DNA of 32,968 nucleotides from Sulfurimonas sp. (GTDB lineage Bacteria > Campylobacterota > Campylobacteria > Campylobacterales > Sulfurimonadaceae): the NCBI GenBank assembly GCA_027083035.1, contig JALWSY010000144.1, forward strand, positions 12,665 to 45,632. Direction: 5' to 3'. The notes under the pieces are model-generated. The model saw only the letters and a list, made by a program, of their open reading frames with translations. It had not been told where the DNA came from and ran no database searches. Made by a program: the position numbers and the translations under genes. Below are positions 1 through 7,736 of this stretch, one piece after another (within the stretch, counting starts at the first letter, position 1; each line of letters begins with the position of its first letter).

Positions 1-196
1 ACGAAACATTTGCGAACTTTTTAAAAAACAAAACCTGCTAAAACAGGGGTTCATTTACTTAACATTGTCAAAACCCTGAAGTTGGATTTTGTAAAATAGG
101 GTACTTTTGCGAACTTTTAGAGTAAAGTGAGCTTTTTAGGGAGTTCTAAGAGGTGAGAAGATATACTACACCTCTAAAAGATAGCCTAAATAGGCT
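1..196 (+). promoter_or_regulatory. CRISPR leader region
   Basis: This AT-rich non-coding stretch precedes the first CRISPR repeat. I call it the leader because the decayed repeat is at the opposite end of the array. It contains two copies of TTTGCGAACTTTT (9-21 and 106-118). A 7-bp inverted repeat, AGAGGTG/CACCTCT (149-155 and 169-175), has a 13-nt loop. A 9-bp perfect hairpin arm pair runs into the first repeat (180-199). No open reading frame is supported here. Promoter activity toward the array is inferred from position only. Confidence 0.65.
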
Positions 197-199
197 ATC
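180..199. repeat. Perfect hairpin at the leader-repeat junction
   Basis: GATAGCCTA and TAGGCTATC form a perfect 9-bp inverted repeat with a 2-nt centre. The right arm uses the first three bases of CRISPR repeat 1. It could be a terminator-like or protein-binding element, or a feature guiding spacer insertion. The sequence shows only the symmetry. Confidence 0.6.
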
Positions 200-1242
200 C
201 TCCTCACACACCGTGAGGAAGTAATTTCGAGACATTTTGAGCAGCTGCTTGTTGCTGTCCGTAATTTATCCTCCTCACACACCGTGAGGAAGTAATTTCG
301 AGACGAGATTCCCCCCTTGAACTCTATTCCATCAATTAATCCTCCTCACACACCGTGAGGAAGTAATTTCGAGACGCGAACTGTTTTGCTGGTGCAGATT
401 CAATTTTGAGTATATCCTCCTCACACACCGTGAGGAAGTAATTTCGAGACTGAACCTTCTAATGTATCTGCATAATCACTAGTAAATCCTCCTCACACAC
501 CGTGAGGAAGTAATTTCGAGACTAATAATATCCTTGCCCTGTGGGACTTTGTTTGAATCCTCCTCACACACCGTGAGGAAGTAATTTCGAGACAATATGT
601 AGTGAATTCCTTATTGGGGAAAAATCAAATCCTCCTCACACACCGTGAGGAAGTAATTTCGAGACGTAACAACAATAGAGTTCATATTGTTGAAGTCATT
701 TATCCTCCTCACACACCGTGAGGAAGTAATTTCGAGACTATTTAAAAGCCACTTAAAGTGGCTTTCTCTCATAAATCCTCCTCACACACCGTGAGGAAGT
801 AATTTCGAGACGAGCCGTTAAGACTTATTCCACTTTTTGTTTTTCCTATCCTCCTCACACACCGCGAGGAAGTAATTTCGAGACGAGCTGCCCATAAAGA
901 GCGCTCTATTTTACCGGGGATCCTCCTCACACACCGTGAGGAAGTAATTTCGAGACGCAGAGGTTCTGTGTTCTCCAGATGTTGGAGCTTCATCTTCCTC
1001 ACACACCGTGAGGAAGTAATTTCGAGACACTTGCTTCAGAAACCACTCCAACGATTTCATATTCATCCTCCTCACACACCGTGAGGAAGTAATTTCGAGA
1101 CGTAATAGCTCCTGCAAAATTCCCATCTTTTGATATCCTCCTCACACACCGTGAGGAAGTAATTTCGAGACTTTTTACCTAGATAAGAATTATCACCAAA
1201 AGTAAATCCTCCTCCCTCACCATGAGAAATTAAACGAAATTA
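197..1242 (+). CRISPR. CRISPR array, 14 intact repeats plus one degenerate repeat
   Basis: The 37-bp repeat begins ATCCTCCTCACACACC and ends GTAATTTCGAGAC. Its core CCTCAC/GTGAGG can form a 6-bp stem with a 5-nt loop. Intact copies start at 197, 268, 339, 414, 486, 557, 629, 702, 775, 848, 920, 992, 1065 and 1135. A decayed copy starts at 1206: it keeps the first nine bases and loses most of the 3' half. The 14 spacers are 33-38 bp and all differ. Point variants occur in the copies at 848 (GTGAGG to GCGAGG, breaking a stem pair) and 992 (C to T near the 5' end). Decay and variants in the right half indicate rightward transcription from a left leader. A TTCGAGAC end would give an 8-nt 5' handle as in type I/III systems, but without cas genes in the window the subtype cannot be fixed. 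Confidence 0.98.
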
Positions 1243-1256
1243 AATTAAAAACTCGT

Positions 1257-1262
1257 TATAGT
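1257..1262 (+). promoter_or_regulatory. Predicted -10 element for the four-gene VWA operon
   Basis: TATAGT lies 27 bp before the GTG start at 1289 and just after the decayed terminal CRISPR repeat. It would give a leader of about 20 nt that contains the AAAGG ribosome binding site. No -35 match is evident, as is common for sigma-70 promoters in this phylum. Read-through from the array is also possible. Confidence 0.4.
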
Positions 1263-1288
1263 CATACAAAGATATTGAAAGGATTTAT

Positions 1289-1978
1289 GTGCAAGAGAGA
1301 GCTTTACCTGTGTTGCGATTTCCCTCTCAAGAAGAGGTTCAAAAACTTGCAGCGCGGGCTACCACTTCAGAAAAGAGAGAGTTTTTCATCAACAATGACA
1401 TCGCAGTTTTGCACAATATCGCTCAGAGACTTGTAAATCAAAACAATCAACAAGCAGAAGAGGCACTACTCCAGCAAGATGATACAGAAGCTTCGCTTGT
1501 AAACTATGCTGCAAATGAGCAGGATATCATAGACACCTATAACTATCTGCTACTCCGCTATGAAGGTGTTCTTGAGAGTAACATAGATAAAGAGCAGTAC
1601 AAACTTTCACTCTACTTTGACAACTACTTTGTGGACTTTGAGTATAACCTCAAAGAGGCAAAAAAACAGCTCCAGACAAAAGTGCATCATCACCCCTACT
1701 TTATGAAGATGTACAGAACAACACAAGATAAACTCTCCACCATCTACAAGATTTACCTTGACAATGTAGAGAGATTTAAAAAAAGCTATGTCACAGATCG
1801 TAATGCACTCCGAGGCGTGAGGGAGGAAAAGAAGCGTTATATGGTTGCGTTTCACTCACTTGTCGATGAGTTTGAAACTTACTCGTCCACCTTTCTTGAT
1901 GCACTCGATGCAGAACCTGAAGATTATGAAGTGTTTGAAAAACAAAAAGAGAAGCTACAACAGAGGTACTCCGTATGA
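1289..1978 (+). CDS. Hypothetical soluble helical protein, first gene of VWA operon
   Basis: I do not recognise this 229-residue protein. It has no signal peptide or membrane segment and looks almost entirely helical, with charged heptad-like stretches around residues 85-215 and a Gln/Asn/Glu-rich linker near 50-70. The start is GTG at 1289, six bases after AAAGG; an ATG two bases upstream is in another frame. Its stop overlaps the next start by four bases (ATGA), so translation is probably coupled to the membrane protein that follows. That coupling suggests a cytoplasmic partner of the membrane protein; this is inference. It is the first gene to the right of the CRISPR array but has no resemblance to a Cas protein that I can see. 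Confidence 0.85.
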   Translation: MQERALPVLRFPSQEEVQKLAARATTSEKREFFINNDIAVLHNIAQRLVNQNNQQAEEALLQQDDTEASLVNYAANEQDIIDTYNYLLLRYEGVLESNIDKEQYKLSLYFDNYFVDFEYNLKEAKKQLQTKVHHHPYFMKMYRTTQDKLSTIYKIYLDNVERFKKSYVTDRNALRGVREEKKRYMVAFHSLVDEFETYSSTFLDALDAEPEDYEVFEKQKEKLQQRYSV

Positions 1979-3546
1979 TTTTTACTCTAAAAAACTTTAT
2001 CTATATCCTCTTTATGAGCATACGCAACTTTTTGAGTAGCCTCTTCACCTTTGTCCATATGCTCTTTTACAGAAAAGTTCAGAAGATAGAGAGTCAAAGT
2101 ATCCAGCGAGATGCTGATGCCATTATGAATGAGTTCGACCAAGAGTACCGCTACAAAGAGATAAATGAACTCAAACCAACTCGAGGCGAATTTAAGACAA
2201 ATATGCTCTATGCTATTGAAAAACTCTATGAAGAGGTTATCAACGCAACAAACAGAGTCTATAAAAAGATACAGACCTTAGAGTCAAACTACAGCTCCAT
2301 AAAATCAGAACTCGATAACAAACTCTACTATGAACTGCACAACCTTGAGGAGAAACGAGAGGAGATAGAAAGTGAGATAGACAAAACAGATACAGAGATA
2401 GAACACTTTGGAAGACAAAAAGAGGAGATAGAGAAAGAATTTAACAAAGTTGTAAACAAAGAGGTCGTTGGTGATTTGCAAAAACACGCAAAGTGGGTCT
2501 TTTGGATTATCATGTTACCTGCGGGTATGGCTGAGTTTTTTATCTATCAGAATGTCTTTATGTCACAAGAGATAGGTCTGCAGGCAGATGTGCAAGAAAA
2601 TAGACAATATCTCTATGAGCTTATGTCGGGGGTTATGTCTGTTGGCTTTATCATTATGATCATTTGGATGGCACATGCACTTGGTAAATTTATCCGTTAC
2701 TTCTCTACTGCAACAAAAAAAGAGCGACCCTACTACATAGTAAAAATGCTCCTCATTGTACTCATCTCTGGTGGCGCCATCTGGGCAACGGTAGATATCC
2801 GAGGAGAGATGCATGAGGTTATGGCTATAAATCAAAAAGTAAAAGATCTTCGTAACGCTCAAGAGGGTAAAGAGATGGAAAAGCTGTTTCAAGATGAAAC
2901 TCAAGAGAGCGATGATGAGGGGTTTGGTGAGGATGATATGCTAGAGGAGGACTCCTTATCAGCCGATGCAGATACACCACAAGTTAGCTCTGATGCACAA
3001 AAGATAGACACCTTGGAGAACCGTGCCATAGAGGTAAAGAGTGCAACCGCTCCTGTCTTTATGCTCATTAACTTCTTCATCTTCCTTGGAGGTGTTTTTC
3101 TCTCCTACTTTGTCCACACCTCTAGCCCTATGTATGATATGATTGTTGAAGAGATAGAAAAGCTCCATAGACGAAAACAACAACTCCAAAAAGATCTTCT
3201 CAAAATAGATAAACAGATAATGCTCTTTAAAAAGTATGAGATAGACTTTCTCTTTAAAAAACTTCTCAAAGAGGCATCCCTCTATGATCTGCATGTGCGT
3301 GTATATAACACCTACTTAGAGATCTTTTATATGAAAGTTGAACTTATAGAGAACTATCTTAAAAATAGTTTTGAAAGATTTGGGATAGTGGTAGATGACA
3401 CCGACTATAAAGAGTTTCTACAAGAGCATATCACAGTAGATAACAGAACAGAATTGCATCATGTAAACCGTATTGATGAGTATATGATTTATAAATTTAC
3501 TACACCGCAGAGGGTAAAAAACTTAAAAGAGAAGGATGAGAAATGA
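1975..3546 (+). CDS. Hypothetical polytopic coiled-coil membrane protein
   Basis: This 523-residue protein has an N-terminal hydrophobic amphipathic stretch (about 3-31) and a long charged coiled coil (about 108-165). Predicted membrane helices lie near 174-195, 214-237, 254-272 and 360-380, and a second coiled coil lies at about 385-420 before a cytoplasmic C-terminal domain. A basic loop at 238-253 and an acidic, Ser/Asp/Glu-rich loop at 300-345 suggest that both ends and the basic loop face the cytoplasm and the acidic loop faces outward. The gene overlaps its upstream neighbour by ATGA and its downstream neighbour, an exported VWA protein, in the same way. It could be the membrane platform of a complex spanning the inner membrane, with the acidic loop available to the VWA protein. 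No family assignment is possible by eye. Confidence 0.85.
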   Translation: MIFTLKNFIYILFMSIRNFLSSLFTFVHMLFYRKVQKIESQSIQRDADAIMNEFDQEYRYKEINELKPTRGEFKTNMLYAIEKLYEEVINATNRVYKKIQTLESNYSSIKSELDNKLYYELHNLEEKREEIESEIDKTDTEIEHFGRQKEEIEKEFNKVVNKEVVGDLQKHAKWVFWIIMLPAGMAEFFIYQNVFMSQEIGLQADVQENRQYLYELMSGVMSVGFIIMIIWMAHALGKFIRYFSTATKKERPYYIVKMLLIVLISGGAIWATVDIRGEMHEVMAINQKVKDLRNAQEGKEMEKLFQDETQESDDEGFGEDDMLEEDSLSADADTPQVSSDAQKIDTLENRAIEVKSATAPVFMLINFFIFLGGVFLSYFVHTSSPMYDMIVEEIEKLHRRKQQLQKDLLKIDKQIMLFKKYEIDFLFKKLLKEASLYDLHVRVYNTYLEIFYMKVELIENYLKNSFERFGIVVDDTDYKEFLQEHITVDNRTELHHVNRIDEYMIYKFTTPQRVKNLKEKDEK

Positions 3547-4766
3547 AGCGTTATATCATAAGTTTAGTAGTGAGTATGTTCCTCTTCTCTCTTCACGCTG
3601 ATGTCTCTATCGTTGTAGATCTCTCAAAAGGTGTAACAAACAGCGAGTTTAAAGAGCTTATAAACCTGAGCTTTCCAAAAAAACATCAAGAAGAGACCAT
3701 ATATAAAAATGCCGAGCGCGTCCATCTGTATGCCTTCAAGGGTGTTCACAGCATAAAAAAAGATTTCATCTATTTTGGCTCTAGAGTAGATGGTAAAAAA
3801 AATAAAGCAGCAAGAAAAAAATATATGGAGTTTTTTACAAAAGTAAAAAAGTATAAAAAAGCTCCAAAAAAAGAGCGTATAAATGCAAATGTTGTTTTTG
3901 TTGTAGATACATCTGGCAGTATGCAAAATCGTCATCACGACTATCTCGCATCAGTAAAAGAAGCGATGAAAGAGTTAGTACGCAACAAGTCAAAAAAGGC
4001 AAAAATAAGCATAGTTACCTTTGATGGAACAAAAAAGATGAAAGCATCACAAAGAAGCAGAATAATCGCACAAAATCTTCAAAGCAAAAGCAAACTTATG
4101 CAGAAAATAGACTCCATAAAAGTCTCAAAGTATGATACTTTTTTAGGGAGTGGACTACAAAAAGCACAAAGCCTGTTGCCTCAAAGAAGTAAAAGAAAAA
4201 GTGTTATTATGATTTTTACAGATGGGGCAGAGATAAATGACTATGATGATGCTATTGCTAAAGTGCATACACTTAAGAAAAAAGGCATAGAGATAAAAGT
4301 TGTTGCTGTTGGAGGAGCGGATGTTACAATGCTCAAGCAGTTTTCAACTTCAGGATATGTTTTTAATGCAACAAGAGCAGATTTGCAATCCATCATCAAA
4401 AATATCTCTATGAATACAGATGAAATCATTTTACGGCTTGATGATTTTCTCTCTATGTACTCATCCAAAGATGGGGACACATTTTTGCTCTACTCTAGCA
4501 TGGAAAATATCGATAGCATTAGTGATTTTACACTTATTCCAAATATCACATCAAAAACTTTTTATAAAGAGTTTGAAGAGCAAAATAGAGAGCGTGGTAT
4601 AGATATTGATTTTAAAAATGCAAATCTCTATGCGCGGGTATTAGGTGAAAAATCACCCGAAGAGACTAAAAGACTCAAAACATTTTGGAGCAGATATTTT
4701 CGTGACCATAATGCCAACCTACGCTACTTTAGTACAAGTGAACTAGAAAAGAGTGGACTTAAATAG
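3543..4766 (+). CDS. Exported von Willebrand factor A domain protein
   Basis: This 407-residue protein starts with a signal peptide (hydrophobic 4-17, likely cut near residue 19). A VWA domain runs from about 116 to 290. The metal-ion-dependent adhesion site looks complete: DTSGSM at 122-127, Thr199 in the KYDTF segment, and FTDG at 225-228 with Asp227. The region before the domain (85-112) is very Lys-rich. The C-terminal 110 residues match nothing I recognise. VWA domains bind protein partners through a coordinated metal and often act in membrane-linked complexes. Here the protein should lie in the periplasm next to the outer loop of the preceding membrane protein; the genes overlap by four bases. 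No MoxR ATPase, PP2C phosphatase or kinase gene is nearby, so the known VWA ternary systems do not fit. Confidence 0.92.
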   Translation: MKRYIISLVVSMFLFSLHADVSIVVDLSKGVTNSEFKELINLSFPKKHQEETIYKNAERVHLYAFKGVHSIKKDFIYFGSRVDGKKNKAARKKYMEFFTKVKKYKKAPKKERINANVVFVVDTSGSMQNRHHDYLASVKEAMKELVRNKSKKAKISIVTFDGTKKMKASQRSRIIAQNLQSKSKLMQKIDSIKVSKYDTFLGSGLQKAQSLLPQRSKRKSVIMIFTDGAEINDYDDAIAKVHTLKKKGIEIKVVAVGGADVTMLKQFSTSGYVFNATRADLQSIIKNISMNTDEIILRLDDFLSMYSSKDGDTFLLYSSMENIDSISDFTLIPNITSKTFYKEFEEQNRERGIDIDFKNANLYARVLGEKSPEETKRLKTFWSRYFRDHNANLRYFSTSELEKSGLK

Positions 4767-5375
4767 ATGTCGCAATTTTCCCAAAAATATCACAACTTAA
4801 ACTATAAACGCAATAGCACCTCGATAGACAAAGATGAAAAAGTCATTTGGGAGTTTTGGCATAAATGGGGTTTGTTTGAGTATGCAGTCATCGGTTTACT
4901 GCTGCTTATTCTCTTATGTCTGTGTACTATGAAAAGTGATTTTATCTCCACCCCTCTTCAAAAGACTCAAGATGCACTACAAACTCCACAAACAAAAATA
5001 AAAGAGTTAACCAAAAATACACAAAAAGGAGAACTCCTTCTAGGCGAAAAGTATCCACAAAAGATACTTCCAGACTCTATCTTACCCCAAGAGAGCAGAC
5101 TACATTCTCAAAAAGTATATGGCCCTGTAACCATTGAAGACTACCTCTACTTTGTGGATGCAACAGATACAAGCTACCCAGACTTTATAGACGAGGCAAG
5201 TGGGAGAGTCATTAAAAACAAAGCTCCAGCCTGTTTCAAGCCAGAATGCCCTCTTAAAGCCGATACCGGTAACATTTTTCTCTCAGCCTATAGAGCATGG
5301 GCATCACAGCAGAGTCAAAAAGATCTACAACTTATTGAAGAGAACGGTAGCTACTTTTTACATCCTGTAGAGTAA
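4767..5375 (+). CDS. Hypothetical single-pass membrane protein, last gene of VWA operon
   Basis: This 202-residue protein starts immediately after the VWA gene stop codon. A charged N-terminal tail (1-34) is followed by one strongly hydrophobic helix (35-54). The rest is polar and would be periplasmic, with two cysteines (Cys156 and Cys161, CFKPEC) that could form a disulfide. I do not recognise the family. Position and topology suggest an accessory subunit of the complex formed by the three upstream products. The stop lies 5 bp from the stop of the convergent lipoprotein gene, and I see no clear terminator hairpin between them. Confidence 0.85.
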   Translation: MSQFSQKYHNLNYKRNSTSIDKDEKVIWEFWHKWGLFEYAVIGLLLLILLCLCTMKSDFISTPLQKTQDALQTPQTKIKELTKNTQKGELLLGEKYPQKILPDSILPQESRLHSQKVYGPVTIEDYLYFVDATDTSYPDFIDEASGRVIKNKAPACFKPECPLKADTGNIFLSAYRAWASQQSQKDLQLIEENGSYFLHPVE

Positions 5376-5380
5376 TTCAC

Positions 5381-6616
5381 TTACCCCTTTATCTCCATTT
5401 TACTTTTTTGATATTCATCCATCTCTTGTTGATTGCCACCTTGCCCTGATTGCCCTTCCATTTCACCATTTTGCTCTTGTGTTATCTCTTGATTAGCACC
5501 CTGAGTTTGCTCACCTTGCATTTCATCATCATTACCCTCTTGAGGCTCTGGCCTCTTCTCAAATTTATCAGCTATCCCTTTAGGAATTTTAAAACCTTTC
5601 TCTTTGAGTTTTGTTGCAATATTTTCAAAAAGATTATTTTTAAAATCAACTTCCTTATCATTGAGCAGTTTCTCTTTAAGTAAACCATCTTTATCATCAA
5701 GGCCTAACTTCTCTAAAACTTTTTGTGCCTGTGTTGATTTCACCTCATCTTGATTTTCTACTATCATCTCTGCATCATCAAATAAATCATGCTTCAATTC
5801 ATTTCTATCTCTTGTTCTTGTAATATTTCGATCTATATTATCAACACTCAATGCAAACTCTTCATAACTAAGTGAAGCATGGTCTATATTTTTCAGCTCC
5901 CTATTTAAATCTTTTAGCTTATCAAAATCTAATGAAGTTTTGTTGATATCACCATTAATAATGCCCTCTAGTGCATCATCAAATCCCTGTTTTGTCAAAC
6001 CGTTTGCAATCTTCGCATAGATTGCATCAATCTCTTCTCCACTCGCTCTCGAGACACCCTGTGCAACTTTCTCAACACGAAGTGCTAATTTTAAAAGTCT
6101 TGTATCTTTGAGTATATCTTTATCCAAATCCGTAACATCAGCAAGTCCAAGTTTTGTAGCTACTTCTGCCTTTACATCTTCAAGTGTTGCATCGGAGTTT
6201 TCTCTTTTATACTTCTCTACAAGTGTAGTAAGTGGTGTGATATATTGCTCACCACTCTCAGAGGTCGTAATGAGTGTTAACTTCCCTTTAAACTCCTCTT
6301 TAGTCACCCTATCTATACCACCCTCTACTACTAAAGGTTTTCCAATATCAACTGCTGAAATATCAAGAGTATATCTTCCCTCTGCATCTGTCATCACAAA
6401 AGGCTCACCTGCATCATATTGAGAGTTTTCATTAATATCGAGAAAAACCTTTGCATTCTGAAGTTCTGGGTCTATCGCAACACCAGTAACTGTTATACTC
6501 TCTTGAGGTGTTACACTCGGAGTAGAAACTTCTGTCGTATCACTACCACATCCAACTAAAACTATACTAGCTACTACTGAGAGTGCCATAACCTTGAAAC
6601 TATTTTGTGATTTCAT
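5381..6616 (-). CDS. Lipoprotein with a carboxypeptidase-regulatory/SdrD-like N-terminal domain
   Basis: This 411-residue protein has a signal peptide ending in the lipobox LVGC (Cys23), so it should be lipid-anchored. Residues about 43-115 look like a small beta-sandwich of the carboxypeptidase-regulatory or SdrD-B kind, with a FLDINENSQYDAGEP signature whose acidic residues may bind calcium. The middle is charged and helical. The last 50 residues are rich in Gln, Glu, Gly and Asn. The start has AAAGGA upstream. The promoter (6643-6677) shares an operator-like repeat with the promoter of the neighbouring two-component operon, so it is probably under that regulator. The biochemical function is unknown. 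Confidence 0.85.
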   Translation of the reverse strand: MKSQNSFKVMALSVVASIVLVGCGSDTTEVSTPSVTPQESITVTGVAIDPELQNAKVFLDINENSQYDAGEPFVMTDAEGRYTLDISAVDIGKPLVVEGGIDRVTKEEFKGKLTLITTSESGEQYITPLTTLVEKYKRENSDATLEDVKAEVATKLGLADVTDLDKDILKDTRLLKLALRVEKVAQGVSRASGEEIDAIYAKIANGLTKQGFDDALEGIINGDINKTSLDFDKLKDLNRELKNIDHASLSYEEFALSVDNIDRNITRTRDRNELKHDLFDDAEMIVENQDEVKSTQAQKVLEKLGLDDKDGLLKEKLLNDKEVDFKNNLFENIATKLKEKGFKIPKGIADKFEKRPEPQEGNDDEMQGEQTQGANQEITQEQNGEMEGQSGQGGNQQEMDEYQKSKMEIKG

Positions 6617-6642
6617 TTTCTATTCCTTTTTGTTTTGTTAGC

Positions 6643-6677
6643 ATAATTGTAACAATGTAGTGTTAGCGAAGTATTAG
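6643..6677 (-). promoter_or_regulatory. Promoter and putative response-regulator operator for the lipoprotein gene
   Basis: On the minus strand an extended -10 (TGT then TACAAT, 6651-6646) lies downstream of a direct repeat with 11-bp period. On the plus strand this reads GTGTTAG at 6660-6666 and GTATTAG at 6671-6677. The repeat sits where the -35 should be, and no TTGACA-like sequence is present. This arrangement is typical of activation by OmpR/PhoB-family regulators. The same layout, with the same 9-bp offset from -10 to repeat, recurs at 9637-9668. It overlaps the last codons of the histidine kinase gene. Confidence 0.6.
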
Positions 6678-7736
6678 CAGATTCTCTAAGGAGAGAAAGA
6701 AAGTGGTTCCTTTTTCGAGTTCACTTGCAAGCTCTATTGTAATACCAAGCTCTTCAGAGAGTTTCTTGACTATATGCAGACCGATGCCTATACCTCTATC
6801 CTGCTCTTTATAAAATCGCTCAAAGACTCGCTTTGGATTTTTTATGCCCTTGCCTGTATCTTCTATCTCTAGTTTATTTTTCTCTACTCTAAGATATACC
6901 ATGCCATCTATTTTGTTATACTTGGCTGCATTAGAGAGCAGATTATCTATGATGCGTTCAAAGGCTTCTCTGTTTGTCTCTATTGTAACATTCGTCGAAC
7001 TCTCAATAACAAAAGAGATATCTCGAAAATTTTTATCTATAAGTTCTACTCGCTCCTCTAAAAGTTGCAAAAGTGAGAACTTCTCTTTTTGTGCTTTATG
7101 GTTGTGCAGATAGACTCTGAGGTTTTGTTGTAGATTTAAAATATTTTGCACACTACTCTCTATACGTCTTATTTTAGAGTTTTGAGGCAGTTCACTCTTG
7201 AGCATCGAGACATTAAGTCGTAGAGTAGAGAGCGGGGTATTAAAGTCATGAAGTATATCTTTGATGAACTCCTCGGTTAAACGAAGGGCATTTCTCAAAG
7301 GAGTGATGGTATATAGAGAGAAGAGTGCAGAGAGGAGCAGAACAACTAAAAGTGTCATTATAAAGTTGCTAACTATCTCACTTTGCAACATTTGAACTTT
7401 TTTTTCATACTGCTCTGTAGTGAGAAAAATCTCTAACATATTCTCCGCAGAACCTGCGATTGTAAAAAAGCTGCTCAGACGCTTTGAAGTTTTCACAAGG
7501 TGATAGAGTCTGCTTTGGTCGTACGGGGAAAAATCTATCTCAAACTCTGGACACTCCAAATCAAAACTACAGATACGCATCTCACTAAAGAGTGCATCAT
7601 CTAGTGAACTCACCTCTTTTTTATACTGCATAAAAAAGAGAGCGCCCACTAAAATAGCCTGAGAGAAGAAAAAAAGTACAAAACTCTTGACAAAAGACTC
7701 AAACTCAACGCCCTTCAAGCATATACCCCACACCAC
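6663..7736 (-). CDS. Sensor histidine kinase
   Basis: This 357-residue inner-membrane kinase has helices at about 15-36 and 124-144 flanking a periplasmic sensor of about 85 residues, which holds two cysteines (Cys56 and Cys62). The dimerisation box carries His163 (ILHDFNTPLS). The catalytic domain shows the N box (Asn269 in NLLSNAAKY), G1 (IEDTGKGI, Asp293), an F-box (VFERFYK) and G2 (GIGIGLHIV). There is no HAMP domain of usual length between helix 2 and the His box. The start is uncertain: GTG at 7736 gives a 32-bp overlap with the response regulator gene, and GTG 7733 or TTG 7718 are alternatives. It is the partner kinase of the adjacent regulator. The signal is unknown, but the neighbouring envelope genes suggest an envelope cue. 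Confidence 0.93.
   Translation of the reverse strand: MVWGICLKGVEFESFVKSFVLFFFSQAILVGALFFMQYKKEVSSLDDALFSEMRICSFDLECPEFEIDFSPYDQSRLYHLVKTSKRLSSFFTIAGSAENMLEIFLTTEQYEKKVQMLQSEIVSNFIMTLLVVLLLSALFSLYTITPLRNALRLTEEFIKDILHDFNTPLSTLRLNVSMLKSELPQNSKIRRIESSVQNILNLQQNLRVYLHNHKAQKEKFSLLQLLEERVELIDKNFRDISFVIESSTNVTIETNREAFERIIDNLLSNAAKYNKIDGMVYLRVEKNKLEIEDTGKGIKNPKRVFERFYKEQDRGIGIGLHIVKKLSEELGITIELASELEKGTTFFLSLENLLILR

Noticed and set aside
769-1126. Minus-strand ORFs (about 70-77 codons) across the CRISPR array
   Set aside because: Their repetitive peptides come from the CRISPR repeats read in antisense; they have no ribosome binding site and are not genes.
1289-1978. Possible Cas or CRISPR-accessory protein next to the array
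   Set aside because: No Cas fold motif (no RAMP glycine-rich loop, HD pair, CARF or HEPN signature) is visible; only proximity links it to the array.
2305-3294. Minus-strand ORFs inside the coiled-coil membrane protein gene
   Set aside because: They are Phe/Leu-rich antisense shadows of Lys/Glu-rich coding sequence, with no start signals.
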